From Aurelia coerulea (lineage: Eukaryota > Cnidaria > Scyphozoa > Semaeostomeae > Ulmaridae), in NCBI GenBank assembly GCA_039566865.1, contig CM076943.1:48560624-48624623 (forward strand): a stretch of 64,000 nt of DNA, read 5' to 3'. The translations under genes and the position numbers were made by a program. This document shows positions 34,918-46,912 of the stretch, piece after piece; within the stretch, counting starts at the first letter, position 1; every line of letters begins with the position of its first letter. Under the pieces are notes generated by a model. That model ran no database searches. It was not told where the DNA came from and saw only the letters and a program-made list of their open reading frames with translations.

Positions 34918-36733
34918 CTTGATTATCTTATCAGGATCTTATGTTTGGGTAACTTCACTGAATTAGATTTAAAACTTTGCAAACAATTCTAAAATCACTC
35001 ATTGCAACACTTACGAAGGAATGAACTTCTTCTTAATTCTTGTTAAATCCTGCTATTTTATTGTTATTTCAAGTGTCGTATAAAAACATCAAGAGACAGT
35101 GCAACTTCTCATAGAAATGATGCTAAAATAAACAAATCTCGCGTGCAGGACCGCGCAACGAAGAGCGATTCATGTGGTGCGAGATTAAGCTCTTACCGGC
35201 TTGAAATGTAGTCAGAAATAACCGATTTCAATGTATACTTGTACTAACTTCAGCTCTTTGTTCTCAAGCAGATTGATCAGGCCAGATATCTTGTCGAATT
35301 TCTTAGCTGCAAGCTGTAAATTTCCAGAATTGCGAGTGTAGATGATGTGAAAAATAACGACTTAAGTCTCACTGTGTGGAAATACCTGCCTTCGATGCCA
35401 AGTTACATACTCTGCTTTGGAGAAAATTCAGATGGCCTCAGATCAGAACAGATCTAAGTATTCTGCCAAAAACTGTGTTTTAGTCAACAGCAATATTCTA
35501 AATTCTGAATTTTACTAAGCTCCAGAGCGTGAATTTGAAATTCCAGAATGCGAATGAAAATACTGTCCACAATGAAGCAGTCTCTCTGTGATGAGAAAGC
35601 TGTAAATGTGCTCTGATTTTAAGAAATTTGTGATAGGCCTACATAAGTCGAAAATGTCCCGTCAGTGATTGCAAGTAGCTCGATAATTTTCTTCGTTTCT
35701 TCCAGCCTGCTCTTCTTGTTAAACCGTTATCAGAATCTTTTCAGCAGGGCTAATGATGAGTTTTCTTCTTGTTTGTAGCTTAGGAACACAGAGCACAGCA
35801 ATTGCACCCTTGAAACCATCACAGCGAATGAATCTTTGTGATAAGCTCTTGGAATGATCTTCTGCTGAAAAACTCTTTAAATGGTTTCGTTGTGATAAAC
35901 CCTCGAAATGAATTTGATCAAGAAGCAAAGAGCTGATTTAGATTTAGTTTCTTGCTCAAACTGGATAGCAATCTCAACCACTACTGCAGCAAATTCCAGC
36001 AAATTACGCCGGTGTAATCAATGATCTATGATCTGATTTGAAGCAACATTTAGCCAGCCCATTTGAGTGTTATGATCTCATCCGGACGTTGTATTTGTGA
36101 AGAAGGTATCTATAATGAGTTCAATTGAAGCGGCGAATTGATCCCAGTGCGGCAATGATCACTCAATAAACCGACAAAATGCCCACTCTTTAATGAATGA
36201 GGCTATTTTATTGCATTCCGAGAAAAGATCCAATTCTCTTGTTAATTTGAGAATACAAAAGTTGTTACTTCATACTTTTATTATTCGATTGCAATAGTCA
36301 GAAGATGCCAAAAATGCCGCAATTATTGTATGGGTACTGGACAATATTGCAACAGCAAATATTTTTATGTTGTCAAAATCACCGCTTTGTTATAGCTGCC
36401 AAAAATCTAAAATTACACAGTTACTCATGACTATGTAAACTTACGGGCAGACCTTGGAAGAAATTCAAGTGGCAGAGCTATAAGGTAGACTATCACTTGG
36501 CCGTAGTTGTAGCTATCGCATCGATGAGCTGCCGGACTGCAGGGCGCTTATGAGCAGTCTCAGTTTGGTTTTAGCTCGCTTTATAAGTGATGGCTGGACT
36601 CATAGTAATCAGTCTAAGCAAGGCTTAATATAGTGTTTGTATTTAACAATGGATTGGGGGCACAGCACCTAGGCCATATATTTATTACGTTGAGTCCTAG
36701 TAATCGCTACCACCCATTTCCCCTTCTCACTAA
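34918..36733. other. Upstream region of the 34326-34917 exon, otherwise unassigned
   Basis: Would hold the promoter and 5' UTR of the minus-strand gene. I see no distinctive promoter motif. Fragments of the TAGACTGAT / GAGTCTCAG repeat lie at 36484-36625 (AGACTATCACTTGGCC ... TAATCAGTCTA). Confidence 0.4.
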
Positions 36734-37341
36734 TACTACAGGGTGTCCCAAAAAATTGTGTCCCCTTTGTTTGAAGATTGTGATAAAACGGCAAAAGATT
36801 CTCGCCCAATTTTTGCATGATGGTGCTCTTCGGATGTTCAATTGAAGTTTGCTACCATCCCCATAAAAATACGTTGGAAAATGATGGAGCTATGACCTTC
36901 AGGGGACCAAATTTGCTTGATGACTGAAACCAGTGGTCGGCCATTTGCACATTCTATTCTGCAGCAATAAATATCTTCATGGATTGAGTGAAAATGAAAC
37001 AGAAGCCTGCAATGTCATAGCTCTCGTGAAAATTCCGATAACCATCAGAGAGTCTCACTATTTCTGACCTCACAGAAATTATTTCTTACCTTACGTGAAG
37101 ATACTTATCATCGCAAAATAGGAAGACCAAATGGCCAACCGCTGGTTTCAGTCATCAAGCAAATTTGGTCTTCAGATGGTCATAGCTCCATCATTTTTCA
37201 ACGGATTTTTATGGGGATGGTAGCAAACCTTATTTGAGCATCTGAAGGGCAACATCATATAAAAGTTTGGCGAGAATCTTTTGCCTTTTTGTCGCAATCT
37301 TTTGGCAAACGGGACACAATTTTTTGGGACACCCTGTAGTA
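36734..37341. mobile_element. CAGGGTGTCCC long-inverted-repeat element, fullest copy
   Basis: TACTACAGGGTGTCCCAAAA at the left is inverted at the right (...TTTTGGGACACCCTGTAGTA). The arms of about 215 bp share ACGGCAAAAGATTCTCGCC and TGATGGAGCTATGACC. The centre is about 150 bp. Related copies: 16825-17146 (half) and 20446-20807. TA borders. No transposase. Confidence 0.85.
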
Positions 37342-37372
37342 TGAGTGAGAAGACGAGAAGAGCTACGCATTT

Positions 37373-37476
37373 GATTCAGCGTCTATGAAGAGTTAACAAT
37401 TATGACTTATGAGCACTTCCCAACTAATCCATAGGCGAATGCAAATAGTTTATAATATTAAAGTTTGGCTTGGGCC
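37373..37476 (-). pseudogene. Decayed fragment of ALG11
   Basis: About 104 bp at roughly 85-90 percent identity to 41407-41510, inside the intact ALG11 gene and in the same orientation. It covers codons for about residues 235-268 (YYKLFAFxYGLVGKCS is still readable) but has in-frame stops, so it is non-functional. It begins 32 bp beyond the end of the 36734-37341 transposon. It may be a remnant of an older ALG11 copy or a captured gene fragment. Confidence 0.8.
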
Positions 37477-39690
37477 AATTACATTTTAGGAAAAGTCGCA
37501 GTTTGAGCTCTTTATCTTTCGACCTGACGGCACTACCGTACACCAAATGCATTTTACCGCGGGCACTTTGTGCCAACCCCCTCCCCTCGGTAGTAATAGG
37601 GTTGATCAGTCTCTGGGCAGCAGTCTTTCTGATGTTAAGTCTTAGCAGCAGTTACAGCTCTAGCTCTTCTATTTCCCTAGACTGATGATATGGTCGTAGT
37701 TATCGCTATTGAAATACTGCCGTCTCGGTCTGGCGTAGCCTACCATTTCCCCAATGTCAATGGACCTTTTAACTATTCTGAAAAAGAGTCTGCATCGAGC
37801 AATATTTTTATACAATTCTATAGGCAAGGGCAAGGTTCGATTGAATGGCGTTAGAGCTTCTGTCACTGTTGTTTACACTCAAAAATTCTACAAAATTTAT
37901 ATCAGTCGATTCGAAAGTGGGTTAAAAGGTCTCTTACGAAGAAATGACATTTGAAAGAACTTGTTGCTTTTTGCCGTACTTTTCTCTTGTTGATGCCAAA
38001 CATTAAGCATTAAATCAACAAACAAAAATGCTGATGCCAAACACTAAATCATTGCTACTACCATCATCTATGCTATTACCAGGGCCTACCAGGACATGAC
38101 GCGAACAAATTCAAAATCATAAGCAATGCATCCAAGCAACTGCTCATTTTAAAAACATCCTGAATGAAAAGTAATAATTCTTCGTGAAATCTACTTGATG
38201 TTGTTAGTAGCTACGATAGAATGACGACGGCATCATAATTGTGTGAGGTTCTGCAACTGTTGATAACGGCCAAATGAGCGAGCATTGTTTACAAACACTT
38301 GTGACGTTATCAGGGACCGGTCATAAAGCATTGGCCGGAGGGAATGTGGATGGACTGTGAAATAAATTGGAACAAATTAGGTGGGTTATCCAACGATTTT
38401 TGCAACTTTGGCTGGGCCATGAAACTAATATAAAGACTCGGGGGTCTACCTTGGAGAAAAGCAACAGAGATGTACATGCCAGAAAAGAGTAATTATGCTC
38501 CCCCCCCCCCCCGGGTACTGGACTTTCAATTGTACGAGGATGTGATAAAAAAGAAGCAAACTGATGCCCGGGAAATAGTGCACATCCCGTCAGCATCAAG
38601 CATCAAGTAGAACCTCGGGGTATAAAGATATGAGCATAGTCGTGAAAAATTTGCCAAAATCGGCCATCTAATCGGGCAGAAATCTGCCCTCAGTGGGGCA
38701 AAATTTTCGCAAACAATGGATTTTTTATCGGGCACCCCCTACAGGTTTATCTCCCTGTACGCTAATGGACATGAGATGTTTTCTCAAAAATATGGATACA
38801 AAACTGTCACACTGTTTTGAAGAACCAATGCCAAATTCTGTTAAGTTTTAAGTTCTTGTACACAGAAACGAAGGTTTCAATCTTCAATTGGGGGTGGATT
38901 CAGTCTCAAAAATATTGGGTACATAAAGGCATACAATCAGTGGTTATTCATTTGACTCAATAAAACCTTGAGACAGTTGTTACAATCAATTTGCAAGTTA
39001 TTACAAAGATAATGTCAGCATGTTCACCTTGCAATAAAGCCATCATATTGTAGCACCTTTTCTGTGGTCTGTGGAAACTGGGCAATTTGCTTGAAAGGTT
39101 AAAAAACCTCCCATGAAAAGTTTTGTTGGCCGTTGATAATAAAGCATTTTGCTTGAAATGAAACAGCAGATGATGGAGTCACAAAAAATGAATGATAAAA
39201 AGCGTCGCGTTGCTATTCATAAAGCTGCTAAAAATATCTACTGTAAATGTCCTTGTTCTGTCATTGAAAGCTGTTACATGATTCATACATGTGGAATGAG
39301 ATGTTTTTGGGTATGGAAGCAGAATCGAGTAACAAGGACAGATTTGATAAGACAATTGCACGAGTTGCTTTTGTTGACAGTTCAATAACGATGTACTGTA
39401 AAGTTTAAAAAGATTTATAAGGGATTTGATGGTAAAAAATCCTTTGGGGTGACACTTAACACCCTAAAATTGCAAAGACATGTCACTAGACTAAAATTTG
39501 GGTGCTAAATCTGGATCTGGGCTCAAAATTTACACCCCCAAGTTATTTTTCACAGTCAAAGCCCTTTCAGGTTATCAAACTTTACATTACCATAAAATAA
39601 CATTATGACCACTAGCAACATGAAAACTTGTATGAAGACCCAAGTTTGGGTGCTTAATCCGAATTGGACTCAAAAATTTCAAATGAAATA
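37477..39690. other. Unassigned stretch with a poly-C tract
   Basis: A run of C at 38501-38513 followed by GGGTACTGG resembles ends of the poly-G elements, and GGGACCGGTCATAAAG at 38312 echoes GGGACCGTTCATTATT at 7391, so an old dispersed repeat probably covers about 38310-38760. Small frames such as 39149-39388 lack support. Confidence 0.4.
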
Positions 39691-40314
39691 ATAGACCTTT
39701 TTACTTCTTAAAAAAGAAGCTTGGATCGAGCGTCCAAATCTGGTAAATTTTGTTAAAGAAATGGAAACACAACCTCTGTTTTTGATAGATACCTGCTAGC
39801 TGTGGCAAGAAGTTCCTTCGGGTCTCATCTCAGAACACTTTTCAGAGAGTCAAACAATGATAACTTTGCTTGAATTTACTTAGGACTGGTTCAATTGAAA
39901 TACACTAGCGAGTTTTGTTTCTCGTTATTTTCATTTGTCGTTGGCTGATTTGTTGTGTAACAGTACGAGCATTACAAGGGTTTCATTTTGCAACTTTGCA
40001 AATCAAAGTTTGCATTTCAACCGTCATTATTAAAATGAAAGGAAAGTCAGCTAAAATGAGCGAAAATAACGAGAAACAAAGCAAAAAGGCTGATAACACT
40101 TGCCTGTATGTAAACTACACCATCGCTAGCTCATTTTGCACAAAGTAGTTGATAAAAAACTCTCTGAAAAGTTTTGAGATCCGAAGCAACTTCATACCAC
40201 AGCTAGCAGTGCATCCACTGAGAACGGGGGTCGTTCTTTCGCTTTCCTTCCCAAACTTTACCAGATTTGGACACTTGATCAAAACCTCTTTTTCAAGAAG
40301 TAAAAAGGAACTAT
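39691..40314. mobile_element. 624-bp MITE with about 165-bp inverted repeats
   Basis: ATAGACCTTTTTACTTCTT at the left and AAGAAGTAAAAAGGAACTAT at the right pair, and pairing continues through CCAAATCTGGTAAA, GCTAGCTGTGG and TCTCAGAAC/complement. Central sequence is non-coding. Confidence 0.75.
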
Positions 40315-40717
40315 TTTGAATAATCTTGAAAATGAGGCTGTTGATTGAAGTGGTGTAGTGTGGGGAATTACCTGAAGTTTAATGGATTAATTCAAAAGAA
40401 AGGAAAGTGCAATGACATTTTACACAATTAATTTTCAAGTTTGCAAAGATTTGATGCCAAATGCTAATTTTAGGCTATTTCAACTATCCACTAACCAATA
40501 AATTTTGCAGATGTTAGATACTAGAACAGAATATTCAAGGAAACTGCAGTGCCTCAAATCATCAATACTTGCCCTCATAAAAATTGTCTATATAGGAAAT
40601 CAAAGCTATGTTGTTAAGTTTACCAGAATGCAAATATTGTCTTGACTACAATTTATCAACCAACAGTAGCGTTCTTCTCATTGCTTAAAAAAAATAATTT
40701 CAAATCATAACAATGAG
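40315..40717. other. 3' flank of ALG11
   Basis: AT-rich sequence downstream of the ALG11 stop codon on the minus strand. It presumably includes the 3' UTR. No repeat recognised. Confidence 0.4.
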
Positions 40718-42208
40718 TTATCTCATCAAAATCTCAGTATGTTTCAAAAATTCATTCTCAAAAATCTCCTCTGAGAACTTTTCTTGAACAGATTCTCTGG
40801 CAGCAATTCTCATCCTATCTCTTTTCTTTGGACCCATCTCAAAAATATGGCCTATGGATTTTGAATAGCTTTTCTCATCTAATGCCCTGAACCCAGTTGT
40901 TTGTCCCTTCCATGGAACAACAATATCAAGTTGTGGTCCACCAGAGTCATGTGCCAGGGTGATCACACCTGCAGCCATAAATTCAACAACACCAATTCCA
41001 AAATGTTCATTCCACATTGTATGAATTCCAATTGTTGATCTCGATAACAATTCCTTCAGCGTTGAAAAGGGGACATTGAGGTGAAATTCTACAAAATCTG
41101 ATATTTTAAGTTGTCCACAGAGTTCCATCAGGTTGTCTACACGTTTCTCATCCTCAGCATTTCTGCAACTCCCAACCAGCAAGAGTTTATATCTTTTCTT
41201 CTCTGTTGATTTCTGTCTTTGCAAAAATTTTGCAAATGACTTCACTTGCAGTGCATGGTTCTTTTCTGGCCTGAATTGGCCAATTGAAATAATGTACATT
41301 GTATTCATAACTTCAGAGCTATTTTCAAGCTTTGAAAATTCTGTTGTATCACATGGAGGGTACACAACGGTTGTGCACTCTGGTTTCTTCCATATTTCTA
41401 GGACATGATTCTGCGTCCACGAAGAGTTGACCATTATGATTGATGAGCACTTCCCAACTAATCCATAGGTGAATGCAAATAGTTTGTAATATAGAAGTTT
41501 GGCTTGTGTCAGAATGAAACTTTTTGAGATAATCCCTGCATTATTGTACGTCTCTTCTCTGTCTCTCACTTTCGTCAACATGTCTGTGCTTATAGTTGGG
41601 TAATGAACATAACATCCAACTCTGCACCCTCCCAAAAATCGGAACATTGGGTACGTAAAAGCATATCCCATTGTATCAATGCAGACATCGGGTACAAATT
41701 TCCAAAGTGCTTCAAACCCAAGCAGCATTGATCCTAAACTTTGTCCTAGGAGAGTGAAATATGGCCACATTTTTGCTTCAACCCACCGTCTCTTTGTTAG
41801 GAAAACAAAACTTACAGGGCGTTCTAGTTCAATATTGAATCGTTCAAATGCTCTTGCAGTTATTTCGTCCGGCGAGGCTTCTAAATCCCCAGTGTAAACA
41901 ACGCAATGCACAAATTCATACCTCCGTTGCAATGCACGGATCCCGCACCATAAAACTCGTTCACCACCTCCTCCTGCATTGCAATACGGATGAAAAAATC
42001 CAACGACCATCGGCGCACCAGTAGAAGATGGGCTGTTCCACAACCGACCAAATACTTTTCGTGTGCGTCTCTTCAAAACGATCCGTACAACAATAAAGAA
42101 AGGCGCTATGAATGCAAGTGTAAGGATTGATAACCAGTATAAAAGAGAATAAAGAAGTTCTAACATACAATACATCTTGCTTCGGTTGTTGTTTTGCATT
42201 TCTTTCAA
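40718..42208 (-). CDS. ALG11: ALG11, GDP-Man:Man3GlcNAc2-PP-dolichol alpha-1,2-mannosyltransferase
   Basis: ALG11 adds the fourth and fifth mannoses (alpha-1,2) to the dolichol-linked N-glycan precursor on the cytosolic face of the ER. The 496-residue product is close to the usual animal length (about 490). One membrane segment lies at residues 17-45 (LLYWLSILTLAFIAPFFIVV). The family motif HPYCNAGGGGERVLW is at 73-87, YVHYPTIS at 200-207, GQFRPEKNH at 310-318, and the nucleotide-sugar-binding GT-B motif WNEHFGIGVVEFMAAG at 399-414, with the conserved EX7E-type acidic residues. All are intact, so it should be functional. The first ATG (42208) is used; others at codons 4, 12 and 15 are possible. 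The gene has no intron here, whereas vertebrate ALG11 is split, so intron loss or retroposition is possible. A LINE lies just upstream on the same strand. Confidence 0.97.
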   Translation of the reverse strand: MKEMQNNNRSKMYCMLELLYSLLYWLSILTLAFIAPFFIVVRIVLKRRTRKVFGRLWNSPSSTGAPMVVGFFHPYCNAGGGGERVLWCGIRALQRRYEFVHCVVYTGDLEASPDEITARAFERFNIELERPVSFVFLTKRRWVEAKMWPYFTLLGQSLGSMLLGFEALWKFVPDVCIDTMGYAFTYPMFRFLGGCRVGCYVHYPTISTDMLTKVRDREETYNNAGIISKSFILTQAKLLYYKLFAFTYGLVGKCSSIIMVNSSWTQNHVLEIWKKPECTTVVYPPCDTTEFSKLENSSEVMNTMYIISIGQFRPEKNHALQVKSFAKFLQRQKSTEKKRYKLLLVGSCRNAEDEKRVDNLMELCGQLKISDFVEFHLNVPFSTLKELLSRSTIGIHTMWNEHFGIGVVEFMAAGVITLAHDSGGPQLDIVVPWKGQTTGFRALDEKSYSKSIGHIFEMGPKKRDRMRIAARESVQEKFSEEIFENEFLKHTEILMR

Positions 42209-42388
42209 CTTTGTTTCACTTTGCTGTCTTGTTGCTGGCTGCAGCTTGATCTTTGGTTTAGGCCCACTTTTGAAAGGACGTAGACAATCTCGTTTTCACT
42301 TTTCGGCCTCTCTCTGCTCCGAACCAGTCTGACGCAATTCTGTCGGTCGGTAGTCGGTTATGTCCTCCCTGGTTATGTCCTGTCGGTG

Positions 42389-45300
42389 ATGATGATGATA
42401 ATGATTCATGAAATAACATATCAGTTAATACTAACTACATATGATTTCATGCGCCCCAGAAGAAGCAGAGCTTATCGAGTCTGGGGCGCTTACAAACAAA
42501 ACAGAACGGTTGATTATACAATATGCGGTTATACAATATGTGGTTATACAATATGAGGTTATACGAAAATTAGGTTAATACAATTTTAGGCTGAACTATA
42601 AAATACCTACCCATGTAAGTAATACACTGCTTACAAACTAACTAACATGAAAATGAAAAATGCGCAGAAAGATCTCATTGTTAGTTCAATGATTATATTT
42701 TATACATAGGAACCTAGTTTGTATTCTTTTAGAGCCTTGACATATTCTTTAAGGGGAGCTGTTTTGTTAAGTTCAGAGGGTTGAGAGTTCCATAACCTGG
42801 GGCCTTTGACGGTTATAGCTCGATCGCCAAAACGATTTTTAGTTTTTGGTACTTCGAAATTATCACTGTAGCGAGTGTGATAGTTATGAATGCTTGATCT
42901 AGTTTGGAATAAATTCTGAAAAGCATCTGGTAGTTTTTCATTGTTGTTCGTATACAAATGCATCAGTCGTAGAATTTTCAATTCGTATTGGTCTGAGATT
43001 TTTAGCACACTGAAATCTCTGTGTATAGCATTGGTTGACGTGCATATATTTTTGTACTGCAAAATTTTGAGTATTCTATTTTGGTGAACCTGAGTTCGCT
43101 TGAGAAGCTTCTTTGAAGCATCACCATAAATTTCAATGGCATAGTCTATTCTAGACTGAATGAATGCATTGTAGAGGGACTGTAAACAATTTCTAGGAAG
43201 TAGATGTCTAACTTTACGAAATATTGAAGCATAGCGAACTATTTTAGACCCTAATTCTTCTAGGTGTTTTTCCCATGTAAGTTTTTCATCTATGGTTAAT
43301 CCTAAGTATTTGACGTAGCTAGACCTTTTGATATCTTCTCCAATTTTGATGCTGGTGTTTGGTGTGGGATTAGTCTTTTTGGGGGAATAGATGCAGTAGG
43401 AAGTTTTCTCTATGCTTAGTTTCAATCTGTTTGCTTTGAACCAAGTATGCAATTTTTGTAATTCTGCATTCGTGTCTTCTATCAGCACATCAATATTTTT
43501 GCCAGACGCGAAAATATTGGTGTCGTCTGCAAAAAGTCGTGGTTGTAATTTTGTAGCGTTGGCCATATCGTTGACATAGATTGTGAAGAGTATAGGGCCT
43601 AAGACAGACCCCTGCGGGACACCTGTGTGGATTGTGCCAAGTCTAGAGCGGTGGCCGTTTACGTAAGTAAATTGTTTTCGATTTGAAAGGTAGCTAGTAA
43701 ACCATTTGCTTGAAAGTCCACGAAGACCGTAATGTTCTAGCTTTTTTATTAAGATGTTGTGGTCAATTGTATCAAAGGCTTTCTTGAGGTCGAGGAAAAC
43801 CCCGAGTACAAAGTTCCCTTCATTAAGGCTAGTGTATATTGCATTTAAGGCTTCAGATAGTGCCAAAGCAGTAGAGTGGTTTTCTCGGAAACCAAATTGC
43901 AGCTTGTATAGAATTTTGTGTTTTTTTAAGAAGTCTAATAAACGTTTGCACATTAGTCTCTCAAGGATTTTTTCAAAACAAGAGAGAAGAGAAATTGGGC
44001 GATAGTTATCTTCATCTGCTCTTTCTCCTTTTTTGAAGATGGGGATCACTTTAGCAATTTTCCAGATATCTGGGAAGACGCCGGTTTGGAATTAAAGGTT
44101 ATACAAATGTGTGAGGGGGTCAACCAAAGTTTCAGCACATTCTTTGATGATGTCAGGTTTTATGCCATCATTCCCTGCTGCTTTACCAGGCTTTAAGCGA
44201 TTTATTTCGTTGAGGATCTCTTGTTTAGTAACCTCGGTGATAAAGAAGGAATTTTCATTCTGGTTTTCTAGGAACTTGGAGAAGTGGGTACTTGTAGTAG
44301 CTACTTTACTACTAATTATGCTACCAATACTGCAAAAAAAGGTGTTAAGTCGGTTGGCAATATCTGCGTCTGTTTTAAGGGTGCGTTTTTCTTTATTGAC
44401 TAGTTTAGCGATGCTAGATACCGTTTTGCTCTTTTTTGGATTTAGCATTGGACCAAGGAAGGCCCACATTCTGAAAACAGCGTTTGCCTTGTCACTTAAG
44501 ATGTCATTGAAGTAATTAGCTTCTGCTTGCCTTAAGCATTTTGTTAGAATGTTTTTGTACTTCTTGTATTTCTCAGTTGAGATTTGATCTTTTCGAGAAA
44601 GAAAAAGTTTATAGAGCTTGTTTTTCTTGCGTATGCACTTTCTCAGGTTCTTTGTCATCCATGGTTTGTCTTTGAGGCGTTTTTTTGGCAATGTTTTAAG
44701 TGGGAAGCAGTCATTGAAGCACTTCGATAACTTTTCATTAAAAAATTCGGACCCGGTGTTAGCATCCTGACATGCGTAAAGCTCGTTCCAGTCGAGTTTT
44801 AGGAGCATTTCTTTAAACTTAGCACGATTCTTTTTGCTATAAAAGCGTACTTTAGGCAAAGCAGAATTTTTCACGATGTTCTGTCTGAGCATTAAGACCG
44901 AGGCAAAATGGTCGCTAATGTCGGTTATTAGATTGCCTGCAATAATTTGGTCACTTGGTCGTTGCTGGTACATAAAAATATGATCGATAAGGGTTGCACT
45001 GCTACTAGAGATTCTAGAAGGTAACACAGTTTGAGGCAGGAATCCATGGCTAACAAGGAGTTCCAAATAGGTTTTCACGTTTTTGTGTTTACTATCATTA
45101 TACTTTAGTAAGTTTATGTTCAGGTCACCAATAATGATAGCTTGGCTATATTTATGCTGGGCTATTTTTTCAAGAGTTGGCTCCAGTTTTTCGCAAAATT
45201 CGTTAATGTTACCATCTGGGTGCCTATAAATAAGGCCTAAAATGGATTCTGTGTTATTTTTGGAAAGGGTAAACCATAGGTTTTCGCATGGGCTCTTGCA

Positions 45301-45717
45301 GGTGAATGTGAAATCATTGATTATGTTGAATTTTATATCAGATTTTACGTAAATGCAAATACCACCAACATTGCCTCTTTGTGATGGGATTGGGTGAAAA
45401 ATGTAGCCATTCAAAAGGGAAGCAAAATGATCCAAGTTAGTATTATGGACCTCAGTTAGGCATATGCAATCAAAAGATAATTCAATGGAACTTAAAAGGC
45501 TAACTAGCTCATCAGCATGTTTATTTAGGCTCCTAACATTTAAATGGAAAGTTGAAAAGCATGTTCTATCTTTACTAAATTGATTAATTTTATCAACAGT
45601 TAGGTACCTGCCATTCTCAGTGGCTGGGTCAAATTGGTCTATGAAATCAATAAAATCACTACTTGTAGAAGCAAATCCTAGGTCATCGTCACAAACAGGG
45701 GGGAGATTTCCCACCAT
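42389..45717 (-). mobile_element. Near-full-length CR1/L2/Jockey-group LINE
   Basis: Non-LTR retrotransposon on the minus strand. It comprises a coding region (42700-45717) and a roughly 310-bp 3' region with 3-4 tandem GGTTATACAATATG units (42521-42565), ending near an ATCATCATCATC microsatellite (42389-42405 read on minus), the tail type of CR1/L2 relatives. The 5' boundary is not visible; it may extend beyond 45717. Confidence 0.85.
42700..45717 (-). pseudogene. LINE ORF: endonuclease plus reverse transcriptase, one nonsense codon
   Basis: One frame of 1006 codons from ATG 45717 to the stop at 42700 is broken only by TAA at 44092-44094 (HLYNL, stop, FQTGVFPDIWK). A single base change would explain it. 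The first half is an apurinic-type endonuclease: FHLNVRSLNKHADE, ICLTEVHN, YRHPDG, IIIGDLNINLL, and the SDH motif in TDISDHFASV near residue 260. The second half is a reverse transcriptase: NYRPISLLS, GFRENHSTALAL, FLDLKKAFDTIDH, GVPQGSVLGPILF and the catalytic FADD (RLFADDTNIFASG). The C-terminal RGPRLWNSQPSELN box is present. It would copy its RNA into nicked DNA. Lack of frameshifts means a recent insertion. Confidence 0.92.
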
Positions 45718-46300
45718 AGCTGTGCCAATCTGCTCTTTATCTTATTCTGTTTTATTTATTATGTCTTATCTCATTGCATAAAGCCTAATTAATGTCCCAA
45801 AGTAGTGTCATTGCTAAATATCTATTTCATTTTGTATTAGCTTTTACACTAAATTGAATTAAATTTTAATGATAAACAATAAGTGTAATCACAATAATGA
45901 TCAGTAAAAATAATAATCCTTTTCTGTCTCGAAATATTGGTAGTGACCAATAATTTTTGCAAATTTGATTTTCATTATTGTATGTCTAACCATGTGTAGT
46001 TAGACTAGACTGATGGAAGTGAGTCCCAGTTATCGCTCATCAAAACGATACTACAGCCTACCAAACCAAGACCGCTCAAACTGGGACTCATAAGCAAACA
46101 GCGAAAAAACCGGCCTGTTCACTCGCAGTTCCAGGAGGACCAATCATCTTGCAGGAAGCAAAATGCACAAATATGATTGGTTTGTCCTTTCCTTGCAATC
46201 TGTTTACAAAGAAGCCGGTCTGTTATTTCAACCTGAACGTAAACAATAGGGGCCTATATCCAATGCAAAACACAGATCATGGCGGCAGAAAGATAAGACT
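45718..46300. other. LINE 5' flank and repeat fragment
   Basis: AT-rich sequence, possibly including the LINE 5' UTR. At 46007-46098 TAGACTGATGGAAGTGAGTCC and ACTGGGACTCAT form a small inverted pair akin to the 19497 MITE ends. Confidence 0.4.
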
Positions 46301-46520
46301 CAAATCCTTACTGGTTGCCAGAGCATGCGGAAATCATCCAATTTCATGCTGGTCAGCCAATGAGATCACCGCTTTCTAGCCTTTGGAGACAAAATCGGTC
46401 GTTTGAGGTGAATTTTCTAGTACCCTCACAAAAACTGAACTGGATACTAAAATCCGTAAGTTATTTGCATTTTTTTTAGTAAATCTGTTGTGGGGATGTC
46501 CGTCCAGAGTTGTTAACATG
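46301..46520. repeat. Dispersed repeat, also at 63211-63425
   Basis: Shares CAAATCCTTACTGGTTGC, CATCCAATTTCA.G.TGGTCAGCC and AAATCGGTCGTTTGA with 63211-63425 in the same order at about 75-80 percent identity. No coding content. Confidence 0.65.
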
Positions 46521-46912
46521 TTTAGGCACATAGCTTGTTTAGGGCAGGAGCTGCGTTCATTTTCCGGTCCAAGAATATTAAGCATGCTAATTACTATTAT
46601 GGTGACGGCAAATATGATGGAACTTTCGATTCGATCGAACAACTGGTAACATTCGGACGCGATTGGAGATTAGAGACCGTGATTCCATCATAATTCAACT
46701 GATGAATGCATATTACAGGGTCAGCTTTTTCATATTTTCATAGTTTCATTATGAGTCCCTGTTGAGTAGGTTAAGCGCAGGGATCCAAGGGACTCATTAG
46801 CCGCAGTGTGCTTGATTCCAACCGCTTTTGTTCTTTTGCGGAGGAAAGCATTATTTACTACTACGGAGGAGCTAGCCTAAAAGCGGAAATTATAGAAATT
46901 ATTCCTCCACAG

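Noticed and set aside
36633..36845. 70-codon frame crossing the start of the 36734 element
   Set aside because: Half of it is transposon terminus sequence shared with other copies.
39149..39388. 79-codon Cys-containing plus-strand frame
   Set aside because: No recognised family and an equally long antisense frame; not supported.
44041..44100. Reading the LINE as two separate ORFs
   Set aside because: Both parts are in the same frame and the break is one TAA in the middle of a conserved linker, so a nonsense mutation is simpler.
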